Shown: piece after piece, positions 8,917 through 16,139 of the stretch
Layout of the letters: the number at the start of each line of letters is the position of its first letter
Position numbering within the stretch: position 1 is the first letter of the stretch
Assembly: GCF_026410195.1 (NCBI RefSeq)
Contig: NZ_JAPMLM010000068.1
Span: forward strand, 377,001-441,000
Length of the DNA stretch: 64,000 nucleotides
Source of the DNA: Xanthomarina sp. F2636L
GTDB lineage: Bacteria; Bacteroidota; Bacteroidia; Flavobacteriales; Flavobacteriaceae
Reading direction: 5' to 3'
Made by a program: the position numbers and the translations under genes
Notes under the pieces: model-generated
Database searches by the model: none
What the model was told of the DNA's origin: nothing
What the model saw: only the letters and a program-made list of their open reading frames with translations

Positions 8917-9714
8917 CTATTTAATTATTAATTTTTTTGTATCTATTTTATTGTTTGACACAAATCTTGCCAAGTAAACCCCTGAAGATAGTGCAGACAC
9001 ATTCATGGAATTATTACCAAAACTAAGTTTTCTATTCAAAACTTGCTTTCCTGTCATATCGTAAACTTCTATAGTGGCTTTTTCATAGTTAGAAGAAACA
9101 ACTACATTGTTAGATGCTGGGTTAGGATACATAGAAAAAGCTGTTACTTTTTGGTCTTTAATTCCTACAGTAGGTGTTGGCTCTCCCAAAAATGCTATTT
9201 CTGCAAATCCTGAACCCGAAGGTTCACCATGATTAGTTAATACTTGCATCCTGATGTAAATAGCACTTACAGCTGTAAACGTGAATTGTTCAGGTGCATA
9301 TACTCCTGGAGCTGATTCTAAAAAAGTAGTTGGAGCTCCAGAAATTGGTAAATATGTAACGCCATCTAGAGAATAGAAAAAGGCAACAGAATTTACCCCA
9401 AAATTAGTTGCCGGACCTCCATCATTTTGATTCCAGAAAGATAATCCTTGAATATCATAAGAAGAACCCAAGTTAAAATCTACTGTACCTGCAACAGTTG
9501 TAGAAATAAAACTATTATATTCATCAGTTTGATCATGATTTGACGTTAAACTAGTTGGAGTTTCTAGGCCAACTCCATTAAAAGTGTTTTCAATAATAGT
9601 TCCATATGTGCCTGTATATGTTGTAGTTGCAGACACTGGATTAACCATAGATTGTGCATTAATTTGTAAATAAAAAGCAAATAAAATTGCCATTAAATAA
9701 GTAGTTTTTTTCAT
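8917..9714 (-). CDS. T9SS type A cargo protein with discoidin-like domain
   Basis: 265 residues: a signal peptide ending near QINAQ, then a domain of about 150 residues with the jelly-roll pattern of F5/8 type C (discoidin) domains (VDFNLGSSYDIQGLSFWN, then VAFFYSLDGVTYLP, then YIRMQVLTNHG, then FAEIAFLG). A T9SS type A sorting domain closes it, with FSMYPNPASNN, TGKQVLNRKL and KKLIIK. Discoidin domains usually bind sugars or surface ligands; the target is unknown here. Its leader and first codons (the ATG at 9714) are nearly identical to those of the 7802-8752 gene. Confidence 0.8.
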   Translation of the reverse strand: MKKTTYLMAILFAFYLQINAQSMVNPVSATTTYTGTYGTIIENTFNGVGLETPTSLTSNHDQTDEYNSFISTTVAGTVDFNLGSSYDIQGLSFWNQNDGGPATNFGVNSVAFFYSLDGVTYLPISGAPTTFLESAPGVYAPEQFTFTAVSAIYIRMQVLTNHGEPSGSGFAEIAFLGEPTPTVGIKDQKVTAFSMYPNPASNNVVVSSNYEKATIEVYDMTGKQVLNRKLSFGNNSMNVSALSSGVYLARFVSNNKIDTKKLIIK

Positions 9715-9774
9715 AATTATCAATTTTAAAATTAGGCTATAAAATTACTCTTAAATTAAGCTACTACCAAAAAA

Positions 9775-9798
9775 AAAGTCAGCTAAATAGCTGACTTT
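9775..9798 (-). terminator. Terminator after pckA
   Basis: A perfect 11-bp stem (9775-9785 with 9788-9798) with a 2-base loop is followed on the minus strand by at least seven T residues. It lies 22 bases beyond the pckA stop. Confidence 0.8.
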
Positions 9799-9819
9799 AA
9801 TGTGTATTAAACAGTTAAA

Positions 9820-11430
9820 TTATTTAATATTCGGGGCTCCTGCAAGAATTTCATCATTAGCAAATTCCTCGAATTTTTTAAAATTATCTCTAAAAGATTC
9901 AGATAGTTTATAAGCCGCTTTATAATAACCTTCATCATCATTCCAAGTGGCTCTAGAGCTTAGCACTTCGTCTGGAACTCCTGGGCAGCTTCTTGGTTGT
10001 TTTAAGCCAAAAACAGAATGTGTTCTGTAGGTGTCTTCAGTTATTTCATCTAAATCTCCATTAAGCGCAGCAGAAATCATAGCTCTGGTGTACTTTAATT
10101 TTATTCTAGATCCAACGCCATAAGGTCCTCCTGTCCAACCTGTATTAATTAGCCAAACCTTAACACCAGCTTCTTTCATTTTCGCACTTAACATCTCAGC
10201 ATATTTTGTTGGGTGTAAAGGCATAAAAGGCGCTCCAAAACAAGCAGAAAAACTTGGTAATGGCTCATCAATTCCTGCCTCTGTTCCAGCTACCTTTGCA
10301 GTGTAACCTGAAATAAAATGATACGCAGCTTGACCAGGACTCAATCTTGATATTGGAGGTAACACTCCAAAAGCATCTGCAGTTAAGAAAAATATATTTT
10401 TAGGATTCTCTCCAATAGAAGATTCTTGAATATTATTAATGTGGTAAATTGGATAACTTACACGTGTGTTTTGAGTAATGGATGTATCTTCAAATTGCAC
10501 TTCACCTTTATCATTCATAATCACATTTTCAAGAATAGCTCCTGGCTTAATGGCATTATAAATATCTGGCTCGTTTTCTTGAGAAAGATTGATAACCTTA
10601 GCATAACATCCTCCTTCAAAGTTAAAAACCTTGTTCTCGTTTGTCCAACCGTGCTCATCATCTCCAATTAACCTACGTTCTGGATCTGCAGATAAGGTTG
10701 TTTTTCCTGTTCCAGAAAGACCAAAGAAAATAGATGTGTCTCCTTTTTCTCCAACATTAGCACTACAGTGCATTGGTAGAGTGTTTTTAAATACAGGAAG
10801 AATAAAGTTTAATGCAGAAAAAATTCCTTTCTTAATTTCTCCTGTGTATCCTGTTCCTCCTATTAATGCAATTTTTCTAGTAAAATCTAAAATGGCAAAA
10901 TTGTGTTGTCTTGTTCCATCAACTTCTGGATCCGCCATAAATCCTGGCGCATTTACTATTGTCCATTCTGGCAAAAAGTTTTTTAACTCTTCTTCTGTAG
11001 GACGTAAAAACATATTGTAAGCAAACATATTGCTCCATGGAGTTTCAGTAATAACCCGAATGTTTAATTTGTATTTTTCGTCTGCACAAGCATAACTATC
11101 TCTAACAAAAACTTCTTTTTCTGATAAATAAGCAACTACCTTATCATATAATTTTTGAAACTTATCAGATTCAAATGGAATATTTATATTTCCCCACCAT
11201 ACACGATCTTCTGTAATACTATCTTTTACAATAAAGCGATCCTTTGGCGACCTTCCGGTAAATTCTCCAGTATTAACAGCTAAAGCTCCAGAAGATGCTT
11301 CTACACCTTGACCTTTAGCTATGGTAATATCGTGAAGTTGTTGTGGAGTTAATTGATATTGTACTTTGGCATTTTTAATTCCATACTTTTCTAAAGAAAT
11401 AGTATTGGATGCTTGGGTATGATCTACCAT
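9820..11430 (-). CDS. pckA: Phosphoenolpyruvate carboxykinase (ATP)
   Basis: The cytoplasmic gluconeogenic enzyme turns oxaloacetate and ATP into phosphoenolpyruvate, carbon dioxide and ADP. GLSGTGKTTLSADP is the kinase-1a P-loop, with FTGRSPKDRF near the N-terminus for substrate binding and ACFGAPFMPLHP further on; these define the ATP-dependent form. The frame is open to 11457, but the ATG at 11430 gives the usual 536 residues and lies downstream of a TAnnTTTG box at 11455-11462. It is monocistronic with its own terminator. Confidence 0.97.
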   Translation of the reverse strand: MVDHTQASNTISLEKYGIKNAKVQYQLTPQQLHDITIAKGQGVEASSGALAVNTGEFTGRSPKDRFIVKDSITEDRVWWGNINIPFESDKFQKLYDKVVAYLSEKEVFVRDSYACADEKYKLNIRVITETPWSNMFAYNMFLRPTEEELKNFLPEWTIVNAPGFMADPEVDGTRQHNFAILDFTRKIALIGGTGYTGEIKKGIFSALNFILPVFKNTLPMHCSANVGEKGDTSIFFGLSGTGKTTLSADPERRLIGDDEHGWTNENKVFNFEGGCYAKVINLSQENEPDIYNAIKPGAILENVIMNDKGEVQFEDTSITQNTRVSYPIYHINNIQESSIGENPKNIFFLTADAFGVLPPISRLSPGQAAYHFISGYTAKVAGTEAGIDEPLPSFSACFGAPFMPLHPTKYAEMLSAKMKEAGVKVWLINTGWTGGPYGVGSRIKLKYTRAMISAALNGDLDEITEDTYRTHSVFGLKQPRSCPGVPDEVLSSRATWNDDEGYYKAAYKLSESFRDNFKKFEEFANDEILAGAPNIK

Positions 11431-11454
11431 AATTGTTTTGTGTTGTTTAAAGTG

Positions 11455-11462
11455 CAAAATTA
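11455..11462 (-). promoter_or_regulatory. -7 box (TAATTTTG) for pckA
   Basis: Minus-strand TAATTTTG matches TAnnTTTG exactly, 25 bases upstream of the ATG at 11430. It overlaps the longer-frame start at 11457 and so favours the shorter protein. No -33 TTG is evident. Confidence 0.5.
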
Positions 11463-11490
11463 TAATTTTATTTTAAAGTAAGCGTCTATT

Positions 11491-11886
11491 TTACGAATTA
11501 TCAGTCTTGATTTTTAAAAAGTTTATTAACAATATTATCCATGAAATAATTAATAATAAACCACCTACGGGCGTAATGAATCCAATATTTTTAAAATTAA
11601 AGCTTGTAAGTTCATTGGTTGCCAATCCGTAAATGGAACCTGAAAAAAATAATAAACCAACAAGAACTAAATAAAAAACAACTTTTTTAGACCTCATACT
11701 TACATAGGCCGAACTCCCAACAAACAACAATAAAATGGCATGATACATTTGATATCTTACACCTGTCTCGAAGGTTTTTTGGGCCGTTTCTGAAATCAAT
11801 TCTTTTAAACCATGTGCAGCAAAGGCTCCTAAAACAACACTTAAAGCTCCTAAAATTGTTGCTGAAATTAATATTTTTTTGTTCAT
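11491..11886 (-). CDS. DUF423 family membrane protein
   Basis: A 131-residue inner-membrane protein with four hydrophobic segments (near residues 5-25, 45-62, 70-88 and 100-120). The conserved family motifs are visible: GALSVVLGAFAAHGL at the start, the FETGVRYQMYHAI segment, and GGLLLIISW near the end. This is the DUF423/YgdD family, widespread and without an assigned function. It is divergent from the saccharopine dehydrogenase-like gene, with about 79 bases between them. Confidence 0.87.
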   Translation of the reverse strand: MNKKILISATILGALSVVLGAFAAHGLKELISETAQKTFETGVRYQMYHAILLLFVGSSAYVSMRSKKVVFYLVLVGLLFFSGSIYGLATNELTSFNFKNIGFITPVGGLLLIISWIILLINFLKIKTDNS

Positions 11887-11941
11887 ATAAAATTAGGTAT
11901 TGAGTTTTTAAAACCCTTAGTATTTATTACATTCGTGGCTG

Positions 11942-11949
11942 CAAAAATA
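11942..11949 (-). promoter_or_regulatory. -7 box (TATTTTTG), probably for the DUF423 gene
   Basis: Minus-strand TATTTTTG fits TAnnTTTG and lies 56 bases upstream of the ATG at 11886. It sits within the divergent intergenic region, so the match could be accidental in AT-rich DNA. Confidence 0.35.
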
Positions 11950-11965
11950 CTCAACAAATCTCATT

Positions 11966-13330
11966 ATGCGAAAGATTTTAATTATTGGTGCTGGAAAATC
12001 TGCATCATACCTTATAAAATACCTATTAGACAAGTCCGAACAAGAAGAATTACTCATTATTATTGGCGATGTCAACTTTTCAAATGCCAAAAAACTTATT
12101 GGAGACCATGAAAATGCGCAAGCCATTATGCTGGATGTTTTCGATAAAAAATCTAGAGAACAGGCTATTCAGAATGCAGACATTGTTATTTCTATGCTTC
12201 CTGCTCGTTTTCATATAGAAGTTGCTAAAGACTGTATTAGCTTCAATAAAAACATGGTTACGGCTTCATATGTAAGTGAAGACATGCAAAAACTGGATAA
12301 AGCAGCTACAGAAAAAGGGCTTATTTTTATGAATGAAATTGGCGTGGATCCCGGAGTTGATCATATGAGCGCCATGCAAGTTATTGATAAAATTAGAGCT
12401 AAAGGTGGTAATATTATTTTGTTTGAATCCTTTACTGGCGGTTTAGTTGCTCCTGAAAACGACAACAACCTATGGAACTATAAATTTACATGGAATCCAA
12501 GAAATGTGGTAGTTGCTGGACAAGGTGGCGCTGCTAAATTTTTACAAGAAGGCACTTATAAATACATTCCTTATAACAGGTTGTTTAGAAGAACCGAATT
12601 TTTAGATGTAGAAGGATTTGGCCGTTTTGAAGGCTATGCTAACAGGGATTCTCTAAAGTATCAATCTGCTTATGGATTAGAACATGTAAAAACACTTTAC
12701 AGGGGAACCATGCGACGTGTAGGCTTTTCAAGAGCTTGGAATATGTTTGTTCAATTAGGAATGACAGACGACAGCTATACTATAGATGATAGTGAAAACA
12801 TGAGCTATCGCGATTTTGTAAATGCATTCCTTCCTTACAGCCCAACCGATTCTGTGGAACTTAAGTTTAGACATGCTTTAAAAATTGACCAAGATGATAT
12901 TGTTTGGGACAAACTTTTAGAATTAGACCTTTTCAACAATAAAAAAATGGTTGAATTAAAAAAAGGGACTCCTGCACAAATACTTCAAAAAATATTAGAA
13001 GATAGCTGGACTTTAGGAGATCATGAAAAAGATATGATTGTCATGTATCATAAATTTGGATATGAGCTTGATGGTAAAAAACATCAAATAGATTCTACTA
13101 TGGTTACTTTAGGCGAAGACCAAGTTTACACAGCCATGTCTAAAACAGTTGGTTTACCTGTTGCTATGGCAGCTTTGGCTATTTTAAATGAAAAAATTGT
13201 AACTCCTGGTGTGCAAATACCTATTACCAAAGAAGTTTACGAGCCTATTTTAAAAGAATTGGAAGACTATGGCATTACTTTTAAAGAAACTGAAGTGCCA
13301 TATTTAGGTTATAACCCTTTAAATTTATAG
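11966..13330 (+). CDS. Saccharopine dehydrogenase family protein
   Basis: 454 residues. The N-terminal Rossmann domain begins with ILIIGAGKSASYLIKYL, and ADIVISMLPARFH follows, as in saccharopine reductases. The catalytic/substrate domain contains NEIGVDPGVDHMSA and ESFTGGLVAPEN, both typical of saccharopine dehydrogenase (NADP- or NAD-linked). A likely role is lysine breakdown or formation through saccharopine, but related carboxynorspermidine-type enzymes exist, so the substrate is not certain. It is followed 9 bases later by an Lrp/AsnC regulator gene, which fits control by an amino acid. Confidence 0.85.
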   Translation: MRKILIIGAGKSASYLIKYLLDKSEQEELLIIIGDVNFSNAKKLIGDHENAQAIMLDVFDKKSREQAIQNADIVISMLPARFHIEVAKDCISFNKNMVTASYVSEDMQKLDKAATEKGLIFMNEIGVDPGVDHMSAMQVIDKIRAKGGNIILFESFTGGLVAPENDNNLWNYKFTWNPRNVVVAGQGGAAKFLQEGTYKYIPYNRLFRRTEFLDVEGFGRFEGYANRDSLKYQSAYGLEHVKTLYRGTMRRVGFSRAWNMFVQLGMTDDSYTIDDSENMSYRDFVNAFLPYSPTDSVELKFRHALKIDQDDIVWDKLLELDLFNNKKMVELKKGTPAQILQKILEDSWTLGDHEKDMIVMYHKFGYELDGKKHQIDSTMVTLGEDQVYTAMSKTVGLPVAMAALAILNEKIVTPGVQIPITKEVYEPILKELEDYGITFKETEVPYLGYNPLNL

Positions 13331-13339
13331 ACTAGATAT

Positions 13340-13810
13340 TTGAAAGTTGTCAATAAAAATATTGAAATAGATGGCATTGATAAAGCCATACTTCGTGCTT
13401 TAATGAACGATGCCAGAACCCCTATTCTAGAAATTGCCAGACAAGTGGGTATTTCTGGCGCCGCTATTCATCAACGTTTGAGAAAGCTTGAAAAATCAGG
13501 AATTATTTCTGGATCTAAGTTTGTTATTAACCCAAAAGTTTTAGGATATACTACCATGGCTTTTATTGGTATTTATTTAGATAAAGCTATGAGCAATCCC
13601 GAAGCAGTAAAGCAACTTAAAAAGATTCCTGAGGTTCTAGAATGTCATTATACCACAGGAAATTGGAGTATTTTTATTAAAATACTATGTAAAGACAACG
13701 AGCATTTAATGCACTTATTGAATAAGGATATCCAATCTATTGAAGGCGTTTCAAGAACGGAAACTTTTATTTCGTTAAATCAGCAAATAGATAGACAGAT
13801 TAAGATTTAG
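13340..13810 (+). CDS. Lrp/AsnC family transcriptional regulator
   Basis: 156 residues with an N-terminal winged helix-turn-helix (IDKAILRALMNDARTPILEI, then ISGAAIHQRLRKLEKSGII) and a C-terminal ligand-binding RAM domain (GIYLDKAM through VSRTETFISL). It starts with TTG at 13340; no in-frame ATG is near. It is almost certainly co-transcribed with the saccharopine dehydrogenase-like gene and may sense lysine or a related amino acid; that is inference from position. A strong hairpin terminator follows at once. Confidence 0.9.
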   Translation: MKVVNKNIEIDGIDKAILRALMNDARTPILEIARQVGISGAAIHQRLRKLEKSGIISGSKFVINPKVLGYTTMAFIGIYLDKAMSNPEAVKQLKKIPEVLECHYTTGNWSIFIKILCKDNEHLMHLLNKDIQSIEGVSRTETFISLNQQIDRQIKI

Positions 13811-13825
13811 ATATTTTGATTAAAA

Positions 13826-13860
13826 GAAAAAAGCTCCTGAAAATTTCAGGAGCTTTTTTC
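13826..13860. terminator. Bidirectional hairpin terminator
   Basis: A perfect 17-base inverted repeat (13826-13842 with 13844-13860) has A-rich and T-rich ends. It lies between the convergent Lrp gene and the Bax-inhibitor-like gene and can end both transcripts. Confidence 0.85.
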
Positions 13861-13877
13861 TTTTATTTATTTTGTAT

Positions 13878-14603
13878 TTAGTCTCTAGACATAAAAATAC
13901 TTAACACATACCAAAACAATAGCATTAATGATGCAAACAAGCCTAAAGCAGCTGGAATATAATCTTCTGTACTGTATTTGTTTACTAGATTTGAGGTTTG
14001 ATATAATATAGAACCTCCAGCCAATAAACACATGCCTACAGAAAACCACAGACCCAAATTAAACCCAAATAAGGTTCCAGCAATAATTAAACCTATAGCT
14101 ATAAAAAACCCAATAGTTAACCCTGTTCTTAAAAATGAAAAGTCTTTTTTGGTAACAAAAACCACAGCAGATAAACCTGTAAATAATGCCAAAGTTACTA
14201 TGGCTGCCTGATTTAAAATTTCAGGACCAGAATCCATATAATAAGCAGCAATATAAATAAGTGGAACAAAAATAAAAGCTTCGGCTAAAATGTATAATCC
14301 AAAAGCTAAATATTGTTTGTTTTTATCTTGCGATTTCATAGTCATTTTTTCAGCATAGTTAGTTATAAACATAAAACCTCCTAACATAATTAGCCATCTG
14401 TATCCTTCTGTCATAGACAAAGCAAAATTCACAATAGTTTCACTTTGAAGCAATAAGTATTCAAATAAAATAAATACTAAAACGCCTCCTGCCACATGAG
14501 CATAGGTGTTTTTATAAAAAGCAACTCTATCTGTTTCAGAAAGCGTGCTTAATAATACTTTTGTTTCTGTAGGTTCAAAAGGATTTTGAGAATGATTTTC
14601 CAT
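13878..14603 (-). CDS. Bax inhibitor-1/YccA family membrane protein
   Basis: 241 residues with seven hydrophobic segments spread from about residue 30 to the end and a charged N-terminal tail of about 25 residues. The arrangement FYKNTYAHVAGGV, then AEAFIFVPLIYIAA, and the final LFWYVLSIFMSRD match the BI-1 (TMBIM) family of pH-sensitive calcium-leak-type membrane proteins. In bacteria the role is poorly defined, and may concern membrane protein quality control as for E. coli YccA. No partner gene is adjacent. Confidence 0.88.
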   Translation of the reverse strand: MENHSQNPFEPTETKVLLSTLSETDRVAFYKNTYAHVAGGVLVFILFEYLLLQSETIVNFALSMTEGYRWLIMLGGFMFITNYAEKMTMKSQDKNKQYLAFGLYILAEAFIFVPLIYIAAYYMDSGPEILNQAAIVTLALFTGLSAVVFVTKKDFSFLRTGLTIGFFIAIGLIIAGTLFGFNLGLWFSVGMCLLAGGSILYQTSNLVNKYSTEDYIPAALGLFASLMLLFWYVLSIFMSRD

Positions 14604-14642
14604 AAGTAGTCTTTTTAAGTTTGATAAAAGTAATAAAAAAAC

Positions 14643-14675
14643 AAACTGAACACTTTATAAAAAAGTATTCAGTTT
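14643..14675 (-). terminator. Terminator after the zinc metallopeptidase gene
   Basis: A 14-base stem with one mismatch (14643-14656 with 14662-14675) lies 20 bases beyond the stop of 14696-15394. On the minus strand it ends in TTTGT followed by T-rich sequence. Confidence 0.6.
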
Positions 14676-14695
14676 AAAAATATATATTTTAATAG

Positions 14696-15394
14696 TTAGT
14701 CTCTACTGCCACCAAAAACTTGTAGTGCCCAATATAATAAAGAAGCTAAAGCACCAATAGCTGCAACTAAGTAGGTTCTGGCTGCCCATTTAAGTGCATC
14801 TTCAGAACCTTTGTATTCCTCAGGAGTTACCATGTTTTTAGCTTTCAGCCAAGCTAATGCCCTGTTACTAGCATCGTATTCTACAGGTAGTGTAATAAAA
14901 CTAAAAACAGTTGCTAATCCCATAAAAAGAACACCCGCTACTGCCACGTACCAACCTAAACCAATACCTGCTGCACCACCTAAAATCAAGCCTCCAATAA
15001 TTAACCATTGAGACATTCCTGAGGTTATACTAACCATAGGTACTAAAGTGGAACGCATTTGCAACCAACTATAAGCTTGCGCATGTTGTACAGCATGTCC
15101 GCACTCATGAGCAGCAACAGCTGCAGAAGCCGCATTTGCCTGATTGTAAACCGACTCACTTAAATTAACCGTTTTGTTTTTTGGATTGTAATGATCCGTA
15201 AGTTGTCCGGGAGTTGAAATAACCTCAACATCTCTAATACCATTATCTGATAGCATTTTCTCGGCAATTTCTTTTCCTGTCATCCCATTGCGCAATTGCA
15301 CTTTAGAATAGAAAGCAAATTTCTTTTTTAATTTATTACTTACCAACCAACTTACAAGTCCAATAGCTCCAATTAATATATAATATCCAATCAT
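14696..15394 (-). CDS. Membrane zinc metallopeptidase (YugP-like)
   Basis: 232 residues. One N-terminal membrane segment (residues 2-18) is followed by a soluble part with the zinc-protease motif HECGH (AAHECGHAVQHAQ, near residue 114), in which both His and the Glu are intact. Two or three further membrane segments lie at about 135-185 and 205-225. This is the YugP/DUF zinc-dependent peptidase family of inner-membrane proteins, with unknown substrates. The spacing from the Bax-inhibitor-like gene (93 bases, with a hairpin) suggests separate transcription. Confidence 0.88.
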   Translation of the reverse strand: MIGYYILIGAIGLVSWLVSNKLKKKFAFYSKVQLRNGMTGKEIAEKMLSDNGIRDVEVISTPGQLTDHYNPKNKTVNLSESVYNQANAASAAVAAHECGHAVQHAQAYSWLQMRSTLVPMVSITSGMSQWLIIGGLILGGAAGIGLGWYVAVAGVLFMGLATVFSFITLPVEYDASNRALAWLKAKNMVTPEEYKGSEDALKWAARTYLVAAIGALASLLYWALQVFGGSRD

Positions 15395-15469
15395 TTTTTA
15401 TTCTGTTTTAAAAAGTAAAGTTATATGAAATATAGCAAATTCTAAGCCAAATATTCGTTAAGAAATTTT

Positions 15470-15539
15470 GTCAGTTTAATGAGTTCTCGATACATTTATC
15501 TTAATCGCTATCGCTACTAAAACAAACACTCGAACTGAC
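15470..15539. repeat. Candidate dispersed intergenic repeat
   Basis: A 70-base element is bounded by the 7-bp inverted repeat GTCAGTT/AACTGAC. Inside the ends it carries GAGTTCTCGATAC on one side and CACTCGAACTGAC on the other. Short intergenic elements with TTCGAGTG and TATCGAGAAC ends are familiar to me from flavobacterial genomes. Only one copy is in the window, so the repeat nature is from memory, not from the sequence. Confidence 0.45.
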
Positions 15540-15550
15540 ACATAATTCAA

Positions 15551-16078
15551 TTATTTCTGTTTGATAAGATGTGCTTTCTGGATTGCAAAAATAGGGTAAG
15601 AAACCACCTCTGTAGCATCTACCCCTTCTGTTCCTGTAGTTACTTTGTGTGTTTTATTTGTAACAGTTATTTCAAAATCCATAGCATCTTTATAAAAACG
15701 TTCCGTAGTTGTTAAAATGTTGTCTTGCACTTCAAACATGCTATAAATAGTGTTGTCGATAAGTTTAGCATCTAATAAAATGCCATTGTTTTCGTCTACA
15801 GTATATTCGCCTTTAGAGGCATCTTTTTCAATAAGATTGTACTTGCGTTCTTGGCGTTCACCTTTCATAATATAAACCAACATATATTGGTACTTCCCAA
15901 TTGAATCTGTTTTATTTAAATGAAATTCCATTTGAATGGTTTGTTTCCCTTTAGAATTAACAATGTTTAAATCGCCCTTATAAATCCCATAAAAATCTTG
16001 TGGAAATTGTAAGGAATCGGTTTGTGCAGAAATAGAAAAACTGGTTACAATTATGACCAATAAAAAAAATTGTTTCAT
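15551..16078 (-). CDS. Secreted protein of unknown function
   Basis: 175 residues with a clear signal peptide (residues 1-18, cleavage near SISAQ). I do not recognise the mature part. It is predicted to be rich in beta strands (YGIYKGDLNIV, KGKQTIQMEFHLN, YQYMLVYIMKG, FEITVTNKTHKV), which would suit a small lipocalin-like barrel in the periplasm. It begins 61 bases after the leuS stop on the same strand, so it may be read from the leuS transcript. It has no metal or catalytic motif that I can name. Confidence 0.75.
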   Translation of the reverse strand: MKQFFLLVIIVTSFSISAQTDSLQFPQDFYGIYKGDLNIVNSKGKQTIQMEFHLNKTDSIGKYQYMLVYIMKGERQERKYNLIEKDASKGEYTVDENNGILLDAKLIDNTIYSMFEVQDNILTTTERFYKDAMDFEITVTNKTHKVTTGTEGVDATEVVSYPIFAIQKAHLIKQK

Positions 16079-16139
16079 GATGTTTTTATTATGAGATTAG
16101 CTTCGCTGAACCTAAAGGTTTCCAGCCTTCACAGAAATT

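Noticed and set aside
10631-11020. 129-codon plus-strand frame inside pckA
   Set aside because: It lies wholly opposite a conserved enzyme gene and has no recognisable domain.
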